This document shows positions 46,986 to 59,491 of a stretch of 64,000 nucleotides of DNA, in pieces (position 1 is the stretch's first letter; every line of letters begins with the position of its first letter). Made by a program: the position numbers and the translations under genes. Under the pieces are notes generated by a model that saw nothing but the letters and a program-made list of their open reading frames with translations, did no database searches and had not been told where the DNA came from. The stretch comes from Dermatophagoides farinae (taxonomy: Eukaryota > Arthropoda > Arachnida > Sarcoptiformes > Pyroglyphidae): the NCBI RefSeq assembly GCF_024713945.1, contig NC_134685.1:1917001-1981000 (forward strand), in the 5' to 3' direction.

Positions 46986-47598
46986 ATAATTTTAATTTTT
47001 TTTAGAATTTTCTTACGAAAATTATTGATGTTGCCTTTCAAAGTCTTTCGATAAAAATTCATGACAATTCAACATTGAAAGCCAGAATCCTAACCATTAG
47101 ACCACATCGGAAATCGATACTTAGAAAATGCCGATGCTCGCAGTTTTCAATAAATTTCAATTGCAAGAATATTCAAAGACAAATCAAGACTTGTAGTCAA
47201 ATCAGTTGGATCTTTTTTTTTTGAAGATTAATTTTGGTGGACACAAAAATCATTAACCAAACGACGGATATTTTAATGCCATTTGATTTTACTTAAAATT
47301 ACCAAATATTTATAATATATATAAATAATAAAATAAAACAAAATATTATAATGTATTTTGATTGGTGATTGTAGCAATTATGTTGATGTGGGTGTGGGGG
47401 ATGTGAATAAGATGCGATAAATCAATGTTATAAAAAAATGGGCAATAAAAAATTGGGCACTACAGCATCATATATATCCGGGTGCACAGTATACAAAACG
47501 GAGAAAAAAATGCTAAGAAAGAAAGGAGTAAAGGAGGTATGAAGCAAAATGGTGTAGATTTTTCAGATTCTTCATTGGATGCAATAATTTGGTTAAAA
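46986..47598. other. Dispersed-repeat DNA with a tRNA-Glu 5' half, then 3' flank of the selectin-like gene
   Basis: Carries the tRNA-Glu-like half at 47076-47111 and flanks shared with 41.1-41.5 kb. From about 47240 it is AT-rich, with AATAAA-like signals on the minus strand (TTTATT around 47270-47330 region) that could end the selectin-like transcript. No gene. Confidence 0.45.
47076..47111 (-). repeat. Solitary tRNA-Glu 5' half
   Basis: The minus strand reads TCCGATGTGGTCTAATGGTT followed by the anticodon stem and CTTTCA, matching positions 1-37 of the tRNA-Glu at 41.08 kb except for one missing T. The match stops exactly at position 37, the intron site, and no 3' half follows. The upstream flank (GATGCTCGCAG) is shared with the first copy. 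Confidence 0.85.
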
Positions 47599-50500
47599 TC
47601 AATATTTTCCTCTATGCCAATCATGTTCATTGCCGTTTCGTTTTGGACCACCACCACCACCACATCCACCACTTCCATTAAGGTTATTATTACGACGATC
47701 AGCACTTCGAGTGTACATATCGGAATCAGGACCAACATCACGGAATGCTTCATTAATCGATCCACCACCATTTGGTGATCGTTGTCGTGGTCCAACACCA
47801 CCACCACCACCATGTAGATAGCCATGATGATGTTCATATGGAACATCAACACCACCACCAACACCGGCTAATCGGCTAGCCATATTAGCCGGTTTATATG
47901 AACCGGAATGTAATACAGCTGAACTTTGTAACTGTGACCATGCTGATGCATATTTATGATAGAAACCAGGATTATCACCATTACTTGAATCAAATGTCGA
48001 TATTGTTTGTGCATCAAGCGAGCTATGTGAATGTTTGAATCTATAAAATATAATACGAATAAGAATTAGATTAATATAATAAAATTGAAATTTAAAGATT
48101 TACCGTCTAACGATGATTACAATGATTGTGATGACAGCGGCTAAAAAGACAAATCCACCAAATATGCCTAGTGCAATGATACCGCCCATATTCAATCGTG
48201 CTGCAGCAATCTTGGATGGTTTACCGAGAAAATTTTTAGTTGGATTCAAAGGTCCATCAGGAATTTCATTATCCGCAATTCGATTATGTGTCATTGATGG
48301 TTTCTGTGTATTCGGACGTTGATGAATGGATGTATGATGTTGTTGATGATGAATGTGTTTATTACGGCTATTAATTGCTGTCGATGTTGAACCAGTAGTA
48401 GTAATTGTGGATGATGGTGAACTAGCAGTCGATATAGGTGAAGATGTAGTATGATGATGATGTGATGAAATCGGTATTGATGGTGTCGTCATCGGTGGTA
48501 AGGATTGTTCGGGTGTTCTTGAATTATATGGATTATTTGTATTTGTATAAATATTCGAATGTCCATTGTTATTATTTGAATGTTGTTGTTGTTGTTGTTG
48601 ATTATTATTGACCACGGGTAATAATGCTATTTGTGGTGGTTTAACCGGTAAATTCTGGCCAGGATAACTAGCACGAATAGGATTTGAATCGAAAAATGTT
48701 GTTGGATATCCGGTCGTAGGTGGATTCGTAGGTAATGATGGAGGTGTTGTTGTTGTTGTTGATGTCGTGGTAGTCGTCGTAGTAGTTGTACTGGTTGATG
48801 CTATCGTAGTCGCTTTACTTGGTGGTGCAGATCGAATTTCTATGAAAAAAAAGGAAAGGAATTGAAATGATGCATTGATTAAAATTGTGTGGCAACTCAC
48901 CAATACAATAACCGGGTTGTCCTTCCCAATAACCGGCACGATTACATTGAATTAATTTATCACCAACCAATTCGAAACCAGGATCACATTGATATTCAAC
49001 AATCGAATCAAAACGTGTTGAATTCGAAACCAATGTACCGAAACCATTGGTTATCATTGGTGGATCAGGACACAATACCGGTTCACAACGTGGTGGTGGA
49101 CCATTCCAAAGGCCATCCGGATCACAAACAAGATTACCACGGCCAACAAGTACATAGCCATCATTACATTGATATGATAATGATGACATATAAGCACGAG
49201 ATTTATTATTAAGATTATAATTGCCATTTGAAATCGATTGTGGTGGACCACATTCAATATCTGTTTACAAATTTGAAAATAAAAAAAAAATTTAAAAATA
49301 AAACCAAAAATTCAATTCATTCAAAAATTTTCTGAATCAAATCTATCGTCCAAGTCTAATTATGTCCATGTCAAAGTATTATTATTTCAAACAAAGAAAA
49401 AACACACTACCACTACACAACACTATCACATTAAATCAAACCAAACATATATCCATTATGTGAGAATAGGTTTCGAGGTTAACCCATCATGATGATGATA
49501 ATATGTCCATGACCATATTATCTCCTTGTTATATATATTGTTGTGTGTATATATAAAAAAAACCAGCAAAAAAAAATAAAATAAAATAAAAGAAACAGTA
49601 AAATCTAATCATGGCCAATTGAAATTCATGTTGTTGTTGTTGTTATTGTCGTGCTTCAATGATCATTATTGTCGTTGAAAATCACCAAAAAAAAAAAAAT
49701 AGAAAACATCAACAACAGTAAAACATAACAATCGGTCATAGTAATTCAGGAGTTAAAATTAGAAAATGATATCATCAAATGATGATTTTAATTATCATCT
49801 TCATCATACTTTGTTTTTGACTGAAACATTGAAAGACAAATTGTGTGTGTTTTTTTGTTGTTTTTTTTCTACATTATGACAAGTAATTATTATCATGAAA
49901 ATGAATGATATATCTGATTAAGATGAAAAAAAATTCCACAAAAAAAAAATATCCAAAACACTACTTACATTTACATTTAGGTGCATATTCACTGAAGAAT
50001 CCATTCGACATACATGTACGTATATTTGGTCCCAATAATAATGATCCTTCATTACAATGATATTCAATTGTTTGACCAACATCAACTGAACGTATTGATA
50101 CGGTTGAATTTGGTGGACGTTCCGGACGACCACAACTTAATGGACGATGTTGGCACATATAATTTAATTTTATCTGACAATTTGTATCGGACCAAAGCCA
50201 TCCTTTTGTACCATCAAATCTTGAACAATTTTCTCTTGTCATCGGTAGATTCCAGAATGATATCGTTACATCTTTTCCATTGATCCATTTCCAATTCTGT
50301 TGATTACGTTGATCACGTATAGCACCAAGCCAATATTGACCATTTGGATCATTACGATGACGGCGATAAAGTTCCCATGAAAGGAAACCTTGTAATGCTG
50401 GTGATGTTTCATCCACCAATGTACCGCCACGAACTTCACAGAATTTTTTTGCACTTTCAAAATTCAATGGATGTTCATTGTAAAAAATATAACATTTTCC

Positions 50501-51245
50501 ATCATAGGTGGATGTACCGCCTAATGGTTGATCTCGAAATGTTGGACATTGTTCAATGGATAAAGCTATAAATCAAACGACAAAAAAAAATTCATGAAAC
50601 CAACTAATCAAATGAAAATTATCCGAAACACTCACCATGATCAGTGTATACAAATAATTCACAAATAGATAATGGTGAACTATTTCCATTCGATTCCAAC
50701 TGTATCGATACGAATGCACCGGCCATTGGACGTGTACATGGTAAATATAATGGCCGTCCTTCTTCAATGAAACCGGTAAATTTTCTACATAATGGATTTG
50801 TACCTAAATCCGGTCGATTATTACCAACACGTACAGTAATTGTTGCTGGACGTCCTTGACAACATGAAGCACCAAAATCAATACGTACTAATTGTACAAG
50901 AACTGGTTCCAAAAGATTAACATAAAACCATGGTGTACGTTCTGCTTCGGTCATTGTACATGTGGATGGATTGAAAAATGAACTTGGACCTAATTAAATT
51001 ATTAAATTAAATTAAATTATATATCAAAAGACAAAAAAAACAGATGAGTGAGTTGCAAAAAAAAAATAGACTAAATCCAGGTTGATTAACCTTGAATTAT
51101 ATTATTCTACATTTTCTTTTTTTTATATTATATTATTATGTAATGTAATGTAATAAATACTTACTGCCATCGACAGCTTTTTGTGCATGACCTTGTCCAA
51201 CAGTGGATGATTGCATGGCAGCTTTACCAATGGCAACGTCAATTA
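47599..51245 (-). CDS. Selectin-like type I receptor: FTP/F5-8C, C-type lectin, three sushi domains, TM (5' partial)
   Basis: Minus-strand exons 51165-51245, 50636-50989, 49969-50565, 48901-49260, 48104-48839 and 47599-48040 join in consistent phase for about 856 residues. Order: fucolectin/F5-8C-like domain (AIGKAAMQSST...AQKAVDG, then CCQGRPATITVRVGN); C-type lectin domain (KCYIFYNE, YWLGAIRDQ, GWLWSDTNC, NYMCQ); sushi 1 (SCGRPERPP...); sushi 2 and 3 in one exon; Thr/Pro/Ser-rich mucin-like stalk with Gln and His runs; transmembrane helix GGIIALGIFGGFVFLAAVIT just before RR; Gly-rich cytoplasmic tail. This layout resembles Drosophila CG9095/furrowed, implicated in cell adhesion and planar polarity. 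The lectin domain lacks an obvious EPN/QPD calcium-sugar motif. Exon 51245 needs one base from an upstream exon; the signal-peptide exon was not found and could lie in a long intron or outside the window. Confidence 0.85.
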
Positions 51246-51314
51246 CTAAAATTGAATAAATACAACAACAAAAAAAACAAAAGAATAAATAATTAGATTG
51301 TTAGAAGTGAGAAA

Positions 51315-51345
<31 letters not shown>

Positions 51346-54300
51346 ACAAAAATCTAATGAATAATAACAACAAAAAAAAAGATAAATATAAAACACAACA
51401 ACGCAAAAAAAATAACAACAACAAAAAAAACCATTAATTAATACTCTTTGTATTGTATAATTTGAATTAAATCATCATCATCAACGTTGTCGTTTGTTTG
51501 TGGCTGGTGTCTGATCATTATTCAATTGTAATTTGATCCATTTTTTTTCATTCTTTTGAATTCAAATAAGAATTGTGTGTATCATTGTACACGCACATAC
51601 ATTCGTATAGTTGTTGTTGTATAATTATTCAATTGGGGGGAAAAAAATAGAAATAAAAATCACTTGTAGTGTGTACATACACCATTATTAAGTTAACCAG
51701 AAATAAATAATGAGATTCAAAATTTCTTTTCAAAGTTTTTTTTTTTTTTTTTTTTTGTTAGAAATGAATCTCTGGTACCATTGTTGTGGTTAATGATGGT
51801 GATCTTGAAATCAAAAAAGAAAAAAAATCAAATTGATCATGTGACCTAGAAAAGACCAAGGAAATAAAGAGAGAGAGAGAGATATAAATCGGATTCTATA
51901 GAATCATTATAAATTCTCATATTCGATTGATTGATTTGATAGGAAAAAAAAATTTTAAAATTCTCCAATAAATCAATCATAATAATATATAATTGATCCG
52001 ATTATGAACGTTGAACATTTTTTTCTTTCATCATCATCATATCTACATATCTAATTTGATAATTTCAATTCAAAAAATATGACAGAATATTATGTGTGAG
52101 AAATTAAATAGAATTAACCTTAATTTCATCATCATCATTATCAATGAGAAATTATAATGATGATGAAATTGATGATGCTCAATAGATCAACATCAGATTG
52201 TCATCATCATCATCTTTATTGTGTCCATCTAAAACAAAAAACTACAAATCTTTGAAATAAAAACGTGTTGAATAAAATTGGCCATACATATGTAGTTTAT
52301 TATACATATAATGATGATAATAATCATCATCATCATCATTTATCAAACATGATGAAAGTCATTGGGTCAGATGACATTGTTCACATTTGTTGTTATTGTT
52401 CCAGAAAACTTGAAATTCGCTGGATCAACAACAACAACAACAACGACAGAAAGAAAAAAAAAAGAACAAACGACATTCATGATGCGTGTGTAAAATGATA
52501 ATTATACTTACACACACACACACACACACAAACATAATTGGACATATAATGGTCATCTTATTCAGTTATAATGATCTTCATTCATCATCAATGATGACAC
52601 ACACACACACACACACACGTGTGTATCATGTGATATGTGTGCATCGTGTGTTGACAATAATTATAATTTACACAATTATTAAACACCAAAAAAAAAATCA
52701 AAATATTTTCAAGTAGCAAATAAAATTTCTTTGTTTTTTCTTCATCATTCCACCATTTTATATATGATGATGATCGTCGAATGACCACCATATATATTGA
52801 TGATTGATGTGTTTGAATGGAATTTGAATATAACATTATTATATACATGAAAAACAACAAGCTGTCAACACGTTGATTGTTGAAACACATACACCTGTTG
52901 CTGCACGTGTTGCTGCTATGGATGATGGAAAATTCAAACGTGTGAAATTTTGAATTTCTATTTTTCAATGATTAATTTCAATTTTTTTTTTTGTCTTTCT
53001 AAATAAACATTAACATAAACATTTGACATGGTTAGATGTTGTATGATGATCGATGTGTCAAAATTAAAGAAAAAAAAATTGTCAAAAGAGACAGAGGGAT
53101 CAATGACATTCAAAGATGTGTGCGTGTGTGATGATGATGATGATGATGGGATAACCAAATCAATCTATTTATGGATGTCATTCATTCATTTATATTTTAT
53201 GTGAATCATATGGCCATCATATAATTATTCATCAATGTCATAATTATTATTATCATCATCATCGTCATTATAGGGACAATTATGATTTTTCATTTTCATA
53301 TTTGCCATTTTCATTTTTTTTTCATTTTTTCATTTTTCATTTTGTTTTCAAAACAAAACAAAAAAACGATAATGGAAATGAAATGAAATGATGATAAGCC
53401 TTTTGTCCATGGGCCCATTGTTTTTCGTCGATAACGATGACGACAATGATAGTAACATAAATGAAAAAAAAACAATTTATAAATGTTGATTGTTTTGAAG
53501 AAAATTCACTTAAACATTAAACAAAAGATAATGACAAAAAAATGACAAAAATCAAAATTTAACATCACATTATTCGATTGATTGATTGATTGATCGATTA
53601 TCAGTAGCAGTAAACACTTTTAATCTTTTGTATGTGTGTGTTCCAAAAAAAAAAAATCATTGAAAGTTTTGGATTTTTTTTTTCACTGAAATAAAAAAAA
53701 AGGAAATTAATCGATTGTTCCAATATTATTATTGTACATACACACAAAAAATTTTTTTGTTATTGGTGGTTCCAATAGATGGATCAATCAATACCATTAT
53801 CGATAAAAATGTTTATTTTTTTTTATCAATCAATGAACAATCATCGTAAAAACAAAACATTCGAATATCAAAAAAAAAAAAAAAAAATATCGACTATCGA
53901 TAGTGGCCAAAACAAATGAATTCGTCCATCAATCAACAACAAACATAAAAAAATCACATTCGAAAATCAAGAATTAACCTGCCTGCTGCAGTTTTTTTTT
54001 TACAAAAAAAAACCAGAAATCAGAAATAAATTCTATTCAAATTTATTTGAAACAAAACCAAAACGAAAAAAATGGCTACTTTGACCGAATTTGATTTTTT
54101 TTTGTTTTTGTTTTTTTGTTATATTCCGATCGTTTGACATGATAATTGATTCCAAAACGAATGTGAACAAAGTGTAATTATTACTATAAGAAAATATTTA
54201 AAGCCAAGTTCAATCGATTGTGTATTGGTGGTTAGTGGACAGTCCAATTATTTTTTTCCCTCCCCCCGTTGAAAGACAATTTCCGAACCACACATTTCTC

Positions 54301-57300
54301 ATTTCAAAACAGGGAGGTGTCGAAAATTCCGGTTGGACACAGATGAGAAAAAACAGAAAACAGCAAAACAAGACTACCGATGGAAAAAAAAACCGACAAC
54401 GATCAATTGTTTGTGAAAAATAAATTTTTTTTTTTCATTTCTTTTGTTCTGTTCTGTTCTGTTCTGTTTTTTTTCCTACTCGCCATACATGGTTGATTTG
54501 AAACAATTTGTCTATCGAAACCTAAATTATCTCAGAAATTTTCAGCATTTTTTTTTCTCTACTAAACGGACAAAAATGAATGAATGAACAACAACAACAA
54601 CAACAACAACAACAGCAGCAGCAGCAACAACAACAAACAGTGACAAAACATCCTGTTAAAAGAAGAAAAATCATCAAAAAAAAAAAAAGAAAAGAAACAA
54701 GTCAGCCCATCATTATTATCGAATTGAATGGAATGGATAAATTCCCGTTTCCGAGAAGTAAATATCAATCAAAAAAAAAGGGAATGAAATTCCGTTATAT
54801 TCGATTCGATTCGATTCGGTCTCAATATTCATTTTGTTTTGTTTTGTTTTCGTATCTGTCAACACAAAATGATGATTATAACAATAACAATGATGACTAT
54901 ACAAGACGTAAACAAATATTACTGTCCCTAAACGGTTCGTTGGGTTTGTCAAATTTTTTTTTTTTTTTTTTTTGTTACTGTTTGGGGTGAATAACAACAA
55001 CAACAACAACAACAAAAATGAATGGGTTGCAATCACAAAACTAAGAAATTTTTTTTCTTTCGTTCTTCAACAGGAATTGAACAATTGACAACTATGTATG
55101 ATGGTGGTGGTCACCCAAAATAAAAAGCAAACGAATGAATGAAAATTTCCGTTTTTGTTTACTTCATGTGAATGAATTTAAATTTTGTGAAAAAAAAGAA
55201 CAAAAAACAATTACAGATAATTCAATTGTTGTCGATGATGATCAATGATCAAAATCAATTGATTGAAATAAAAATTGAAAAATTTATTTTCTCAATCATC
55301 ATATATGAAGGTCAAGACACCTCATCGTCATGTCATCGATATTTATTTGATTGCCATTTGTTCCAGCGCACTGTGTGTGTGTGTGTGTATGTCTGTGCAG
55401 ATTCCATTATTAAAATTTACATATCAAGTTCACACTTGGACACAATCATTACACACACACACACATACATTACAAATGTGTATGTGCGATCCATTCGAAT
55501 GGATTCGTGAGTCACGCAATCAAATTATTTATCAAGAAGAAAACAGAAAATCTCAATTGGACCATATTGTTATTGTATAAAATCAACCATAAAGGTCTCG
55601 ATGATGATAATGATGATGATGATAGCTAATTTTCAATAATCAATAAAAAAGTAACAACTACAACTACAACTACAACTGCAACAACAACAACAATAATAAT
55701 AAAAATAATAAATCAATCGATCGATTGATCCAGTCATCATCATCATCATCATAATCATTGTTTGTAACGAAAAAAAAGAGAGAGTCTGCGCCAAAAAAAA
55801 AACAGTAAAACATCAAAACAAAACAAGACAAAATAAAAAAATTAATTAGAGCAAATTTTTCACCTTTCATTCATTCATTCGTTCATCAATCAAAAAAAAA
55901 AAAAAAAAGGATTGAACTTTAACTTTCACGATCACACACTTGGTGATTATTATTATTGATGATGAGAATGATTTCGGTAGTTATTTTCATTTTTCTTATC
56001 TTTTTGAAAATTTGATTACAAACATTTTACACACACACACACACACACATTCAAGATTCGTGATTCATTATCATTATTATCGAATTATAATGACAAAGAA
56101 AGAAAAAAAATTTTAATTTTCTCTTTCTCTTTCTCTTTCCAACAGATTTTTTTTTTGTCTTTGTTTCAACAAATTATTGGCTATGTGTAACAAACAAACA
56201 CACACACACACACACACACAGATATGGATCAAAAGATTATTATTGGTGGTCTATAATTAGATCATTAAATGAGTACATGGAAAGTGTTTATGTAAATGTT
56301 GCAATAATTAGTTTCTAATATATTTGGAATCAAAAGTCAAGTCAAGAAAAAAAATTTTTTTTCTTTCTACATGAAAATAAAGATGAATCGATTATACCGC
56401 CACCACCACCACCTGCTGCTGCTGCTGCTGGTTTTGGACCCAACATTGATTAGAAAAATATCGATCGATAATGGACAATCAACGTATTATTTATTGTCTA
56501 GCCAGTGATCAATGAGATTTTGATTATTTTGACAGAAAAAAAACATAAAAAAAAAATTCTCATTTATTTTGCCAGCCAATATCAACATTGAATGACATTG
56601 AATTCAACAAAATCAATTCATCAATACAATTATTTTGCCATATTTCCTTATTATATATCGATTATTATTATTGATCAACATCAAAAGCAACAGCCCGATG
56701 ATGATGATGATTTCAATCAGGTCGGTTTAATACACAAAAAAAAAATTTTTTTTTTCTTAAATTATAGCATGATTTATTGATTATTTATTAGTCGATAACA
56801 GAGCTTTATACAAACACATTACCGAAATAATTATCGATTTGATTGGATTTAATTGCTGTGTATCAAAGAACATTATTATTGGCTTAGTTTGATTTATATC
56901 GTATTTGGGTATTTGATCAATTTGATTGATACAATTGTCATGTGTATTCCATACATGTAGAAATGTATGGAATCTTGGATATTCGAAAATAACAAAAAAA
57001 AAAAAAAATAAAAAAAAAATACAGGATGAAGAAGACAATCAGCAATAAAAAATATTTAAAATTTATTATCATTTGTTATGGCATTGATGAGAATAAGGCG
57101 GAAACATTAATTTATCTTTTGATTGATATTGATTTCAAGTTTGTGGTACTTTGATCATGATAATTAAAACTGAAACTGATTATATGATTCAATAAAAAAA
57201 AATGATAATAATAAATTATAATTGATAAGTGCAATAAGTCTCAGGTTTTCTCGATAATTTTTTTCAATGTGAATCTCAAAAGTTATAAAATAAGTTTGTT

Positions 57301-57364
57301 TGTTGCTCGTTTAGCTGATCATTTGTTGTTGTTGTTGTTGTTGTGGTTGTTGTAACATTCAAAA
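51246..57364. other. Long repeat-rich region, probably first intron/promoter of the selectin-like gene
   Basis: Six kilobases of AT-rich sequence with CAA, ATC, CA/TG runs (52505-52528, 52592-52620, 56028-56049, 56196-56220), poly-A and poly-T tracts (51736-51756, 53870-53887), a CAA/CAG run at 54588-54640 and a GTTCT pentamer run near 54445-54468. No exon with a signal peptide in the phase needed by the selectin-like gene could be recognised. Reading frames here sit on repeats. Confidence 0.5.
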
Positions 57365-59491
57365 ATGACTTCGCAATCGATTAATGATGAAGAAAAAAAA
57401 CTTGAAAATGAACTATTCGACCAATTCAAAGACATAAATCCAAATGATCTAATACGTGGAAAAACACCGGATGATATAAATGAACGATGTTTTAAACTTG
57501 TACAAATTTATATGGCAAATAATGACCAATGGAAACGATTATGTAAAACAACAAATGATTTGAATGTACGTCGAATAACCGGTGGTATGACCAATCAACT
57601 ATATTATGTTGGTTTAACCCTAGAAAGGTAACCTTATCGATATTGCGGGAAAGGTAACCTACGTAAATTTTACGTAGTTGATATGCCTAACTTATTTCCG
57701 CTATAAAAATTATTTATCTGATTATTTATGTTAAATTTTAACGTTTATTCATTGAATCAGACCTCTATTTTATATTAAAAGAAAAAAAATTTATTTTTCA
57801 AAAGTGGAAAGTTCCAAAATATCAAATCAAAGATATGGTGTAAATTATGAATTTTTTTTTATTGTCAATTTTGAAATTATCACAGCGTCAAGAAAAAATG
57901 AAAAATGATCCTGTAAATATGATTAATCAATCGATGATTGTGTATCGAAACATGATTGACAAATTTTTATCTGATATTCGCCACGGGGGCGGTGCCACAA
58001 CGTTTACATCCGGTCGTTGTTAAACGCTTTTTGCAAGCATTTTAATTTTGAATAAAGTGAAAAACATAAACAAATGAACAGAAAAGACGTTTATTTCAAA
58101 AAATATTGCGACAAAAAACGTTTTTGACAAGTGAAAAGATAAAAAAAAGAAAAAAATTAAAATTATTTTTATTCATAAATGACGTTTTTTGGGAAAAATT
58201 TCCGAAACTATCGCTCTCAGCAAAATTTTCTAAGATTTTTCTATGCTGATTCAGGCAACTATACGTAAATTTTACGTACAAGCTTTTACGCCTGAGCTTA
58301 TAGATAACAGATAAAAGGCAAAAACTGGGTCTTTTCTATTTCTAAAGGTGTAGAAATATATTCTTGAGGAATAGAAAGGGGTTCCAGCTGTCTTAGCATC
58401 GTGAGTGTTTTTTTGGAACATTTTGAAGTGCAAAAAGCATAAATTTTACGTAGGTTACCTTTCTAGGGTTAAAGAATAACATCAATGAAATTGATAACGA
58501 TGCAATAACGATTAAATTCTATCAAAGTAAACATTTTAAAAAAGATATTATCAATGGTGATACAGATGATGAACGATTAAATGATACAATCATTTCAATC
58601 ATCATCAGTGAACAAGGAATAGGACCAAAAGTGTTTGGCATATTATCGGATGGTATAATTCAATCATATCATGAGGTAATTATCTAAAAAGTGTTAATTT
58701 TAAATTGATGACAATTTTTTTTTGTTCTCTCCAAAAAAATATAGCATGAACAATTTCGTCCAAAACATCAACATAATGATCGATTGTTAAAAAAATTAGC
58801 ATATCTTTTAGCAAAATTGAATAATTTAGATATTCCTATTGCAAAAGATAAATTCTATTTGATTGATATTCTAACCAGTTATATACATGAAGGATATCGA
58901 CACCACGATGTTTTATCATTGGCTAAAGAATTTAATCTTAGATATTTACTTGAAAATGATTTCCTTGCCGAAATGGATTGGTTTGATTCATTCATTCGAT
59001 ACTATCTGGATCAATGTCCTATGGTTTTCAATCATAATGATTTTCGTGGCAACAACATAATGGTGTTGAAAGATAGTGATGAAATACTTCTTTGTGATTT
59101 TGAATATAGTTCATATGGATTTCGTGGATATGATTTAGCATCATTTCTAATGGAATGGGATCGAAACTTTCTTAATTTTGAAGATACTAGTCTTCCATCG
59201 GATGATGTTGTTGAAAAATTTATTCAATTTTATATTGAAGGTTGGGAACAAATTGATCCTGGTTATTCGACAAGAGAAGAAAATTCATGTCAGAAGATAA
59301 TGAACGAAACAAAAATCGGTTATTTATTTGTTCTCATTCATATTATGGGTGTAACATTGCATCAAAAAGAAGAAATTATTGCAAGTTTACAATTTGATCC
59401 TAAAAAAATTTCAATAGGAGTGAATTTCATGTTCAAACGATATTTGGATTTTAAAAATTTATTAATCGAAGAAAAAATTATTGATTATTAA
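57365..59491 (+). pseudogene. Choline-kinase-type kinase gene interrupted by a piggyBac-like element
   Basis: Exon 1 is 57365-57617 plus 58473-58675 once the element at 57618-58468 and one TTAA are ignored; exon 2 is 58745-59491. The repaired frame is 400 residues, the usual size. N-terminus carries VRRITGGMTNQLYYV (the phosphate-binding G-x-T-N segment of choline/ethanolamine kinases); exon 2 has the Brenner-type catalytic motif FNHNDFRGNNIM (H249-N-D251) and CDFEYSSYGFRGYDLASFL with D270, closer to choline kinase (DFEY..Y..RG.D) than ethanolamine kinase. The enzyme phosphorylates choline or ethanolamine in the Kennedy pathway for membrane phospholipids. As written, translation stops at 57629-57631 after 88 residues. 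Everything else is intact, so the insertion looks recent or allelic. Confidence 0.9.
57618..58468. mobile_element. piggyBac-like non-autonomous element, 851 bp, TTAA target duplication
   Basis: The element starts CCCTAGAAAGGTAACCT and ends with its exact inverse, a 17-bp TIR whose first ten bases equal those of piggyBac. It is flanked by TTAA at 57614-57617 and 58469-58472. Subterminal sequence includes near-palindromes (TACGTAAATTTTACGTA) at 57660-57676 and 58262-58278 and a half-copy near the right end. No transposase frame; the longest is 61 codons. The element's ends contain a GAAAG|GTAACC donor-like and TTTCTAG| acceptor-like sequence, but splicing them leaves 16 extra bases and breaks the frame. 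Confidence 0.93.

Noticed and set aside
47482-47821. Plus-strand Thr- and Pro-rich frames
   Set aside because: Antisense of the last exon of the selectin-like gene.
54580-54990. Plus-strand frame starting with a long poly-Gln run
   Set aside because: It is a CAA/CAG microsatellite followed by A-rich sequence; no splice logic, no conserved segment.
57618-58468. Element considered as an ordinary intron
   Set aside because: It has TTAA duplications and piggyBac-type inverted ends, and splicing at its edge signals leaves 16 bases and breaks the frame.
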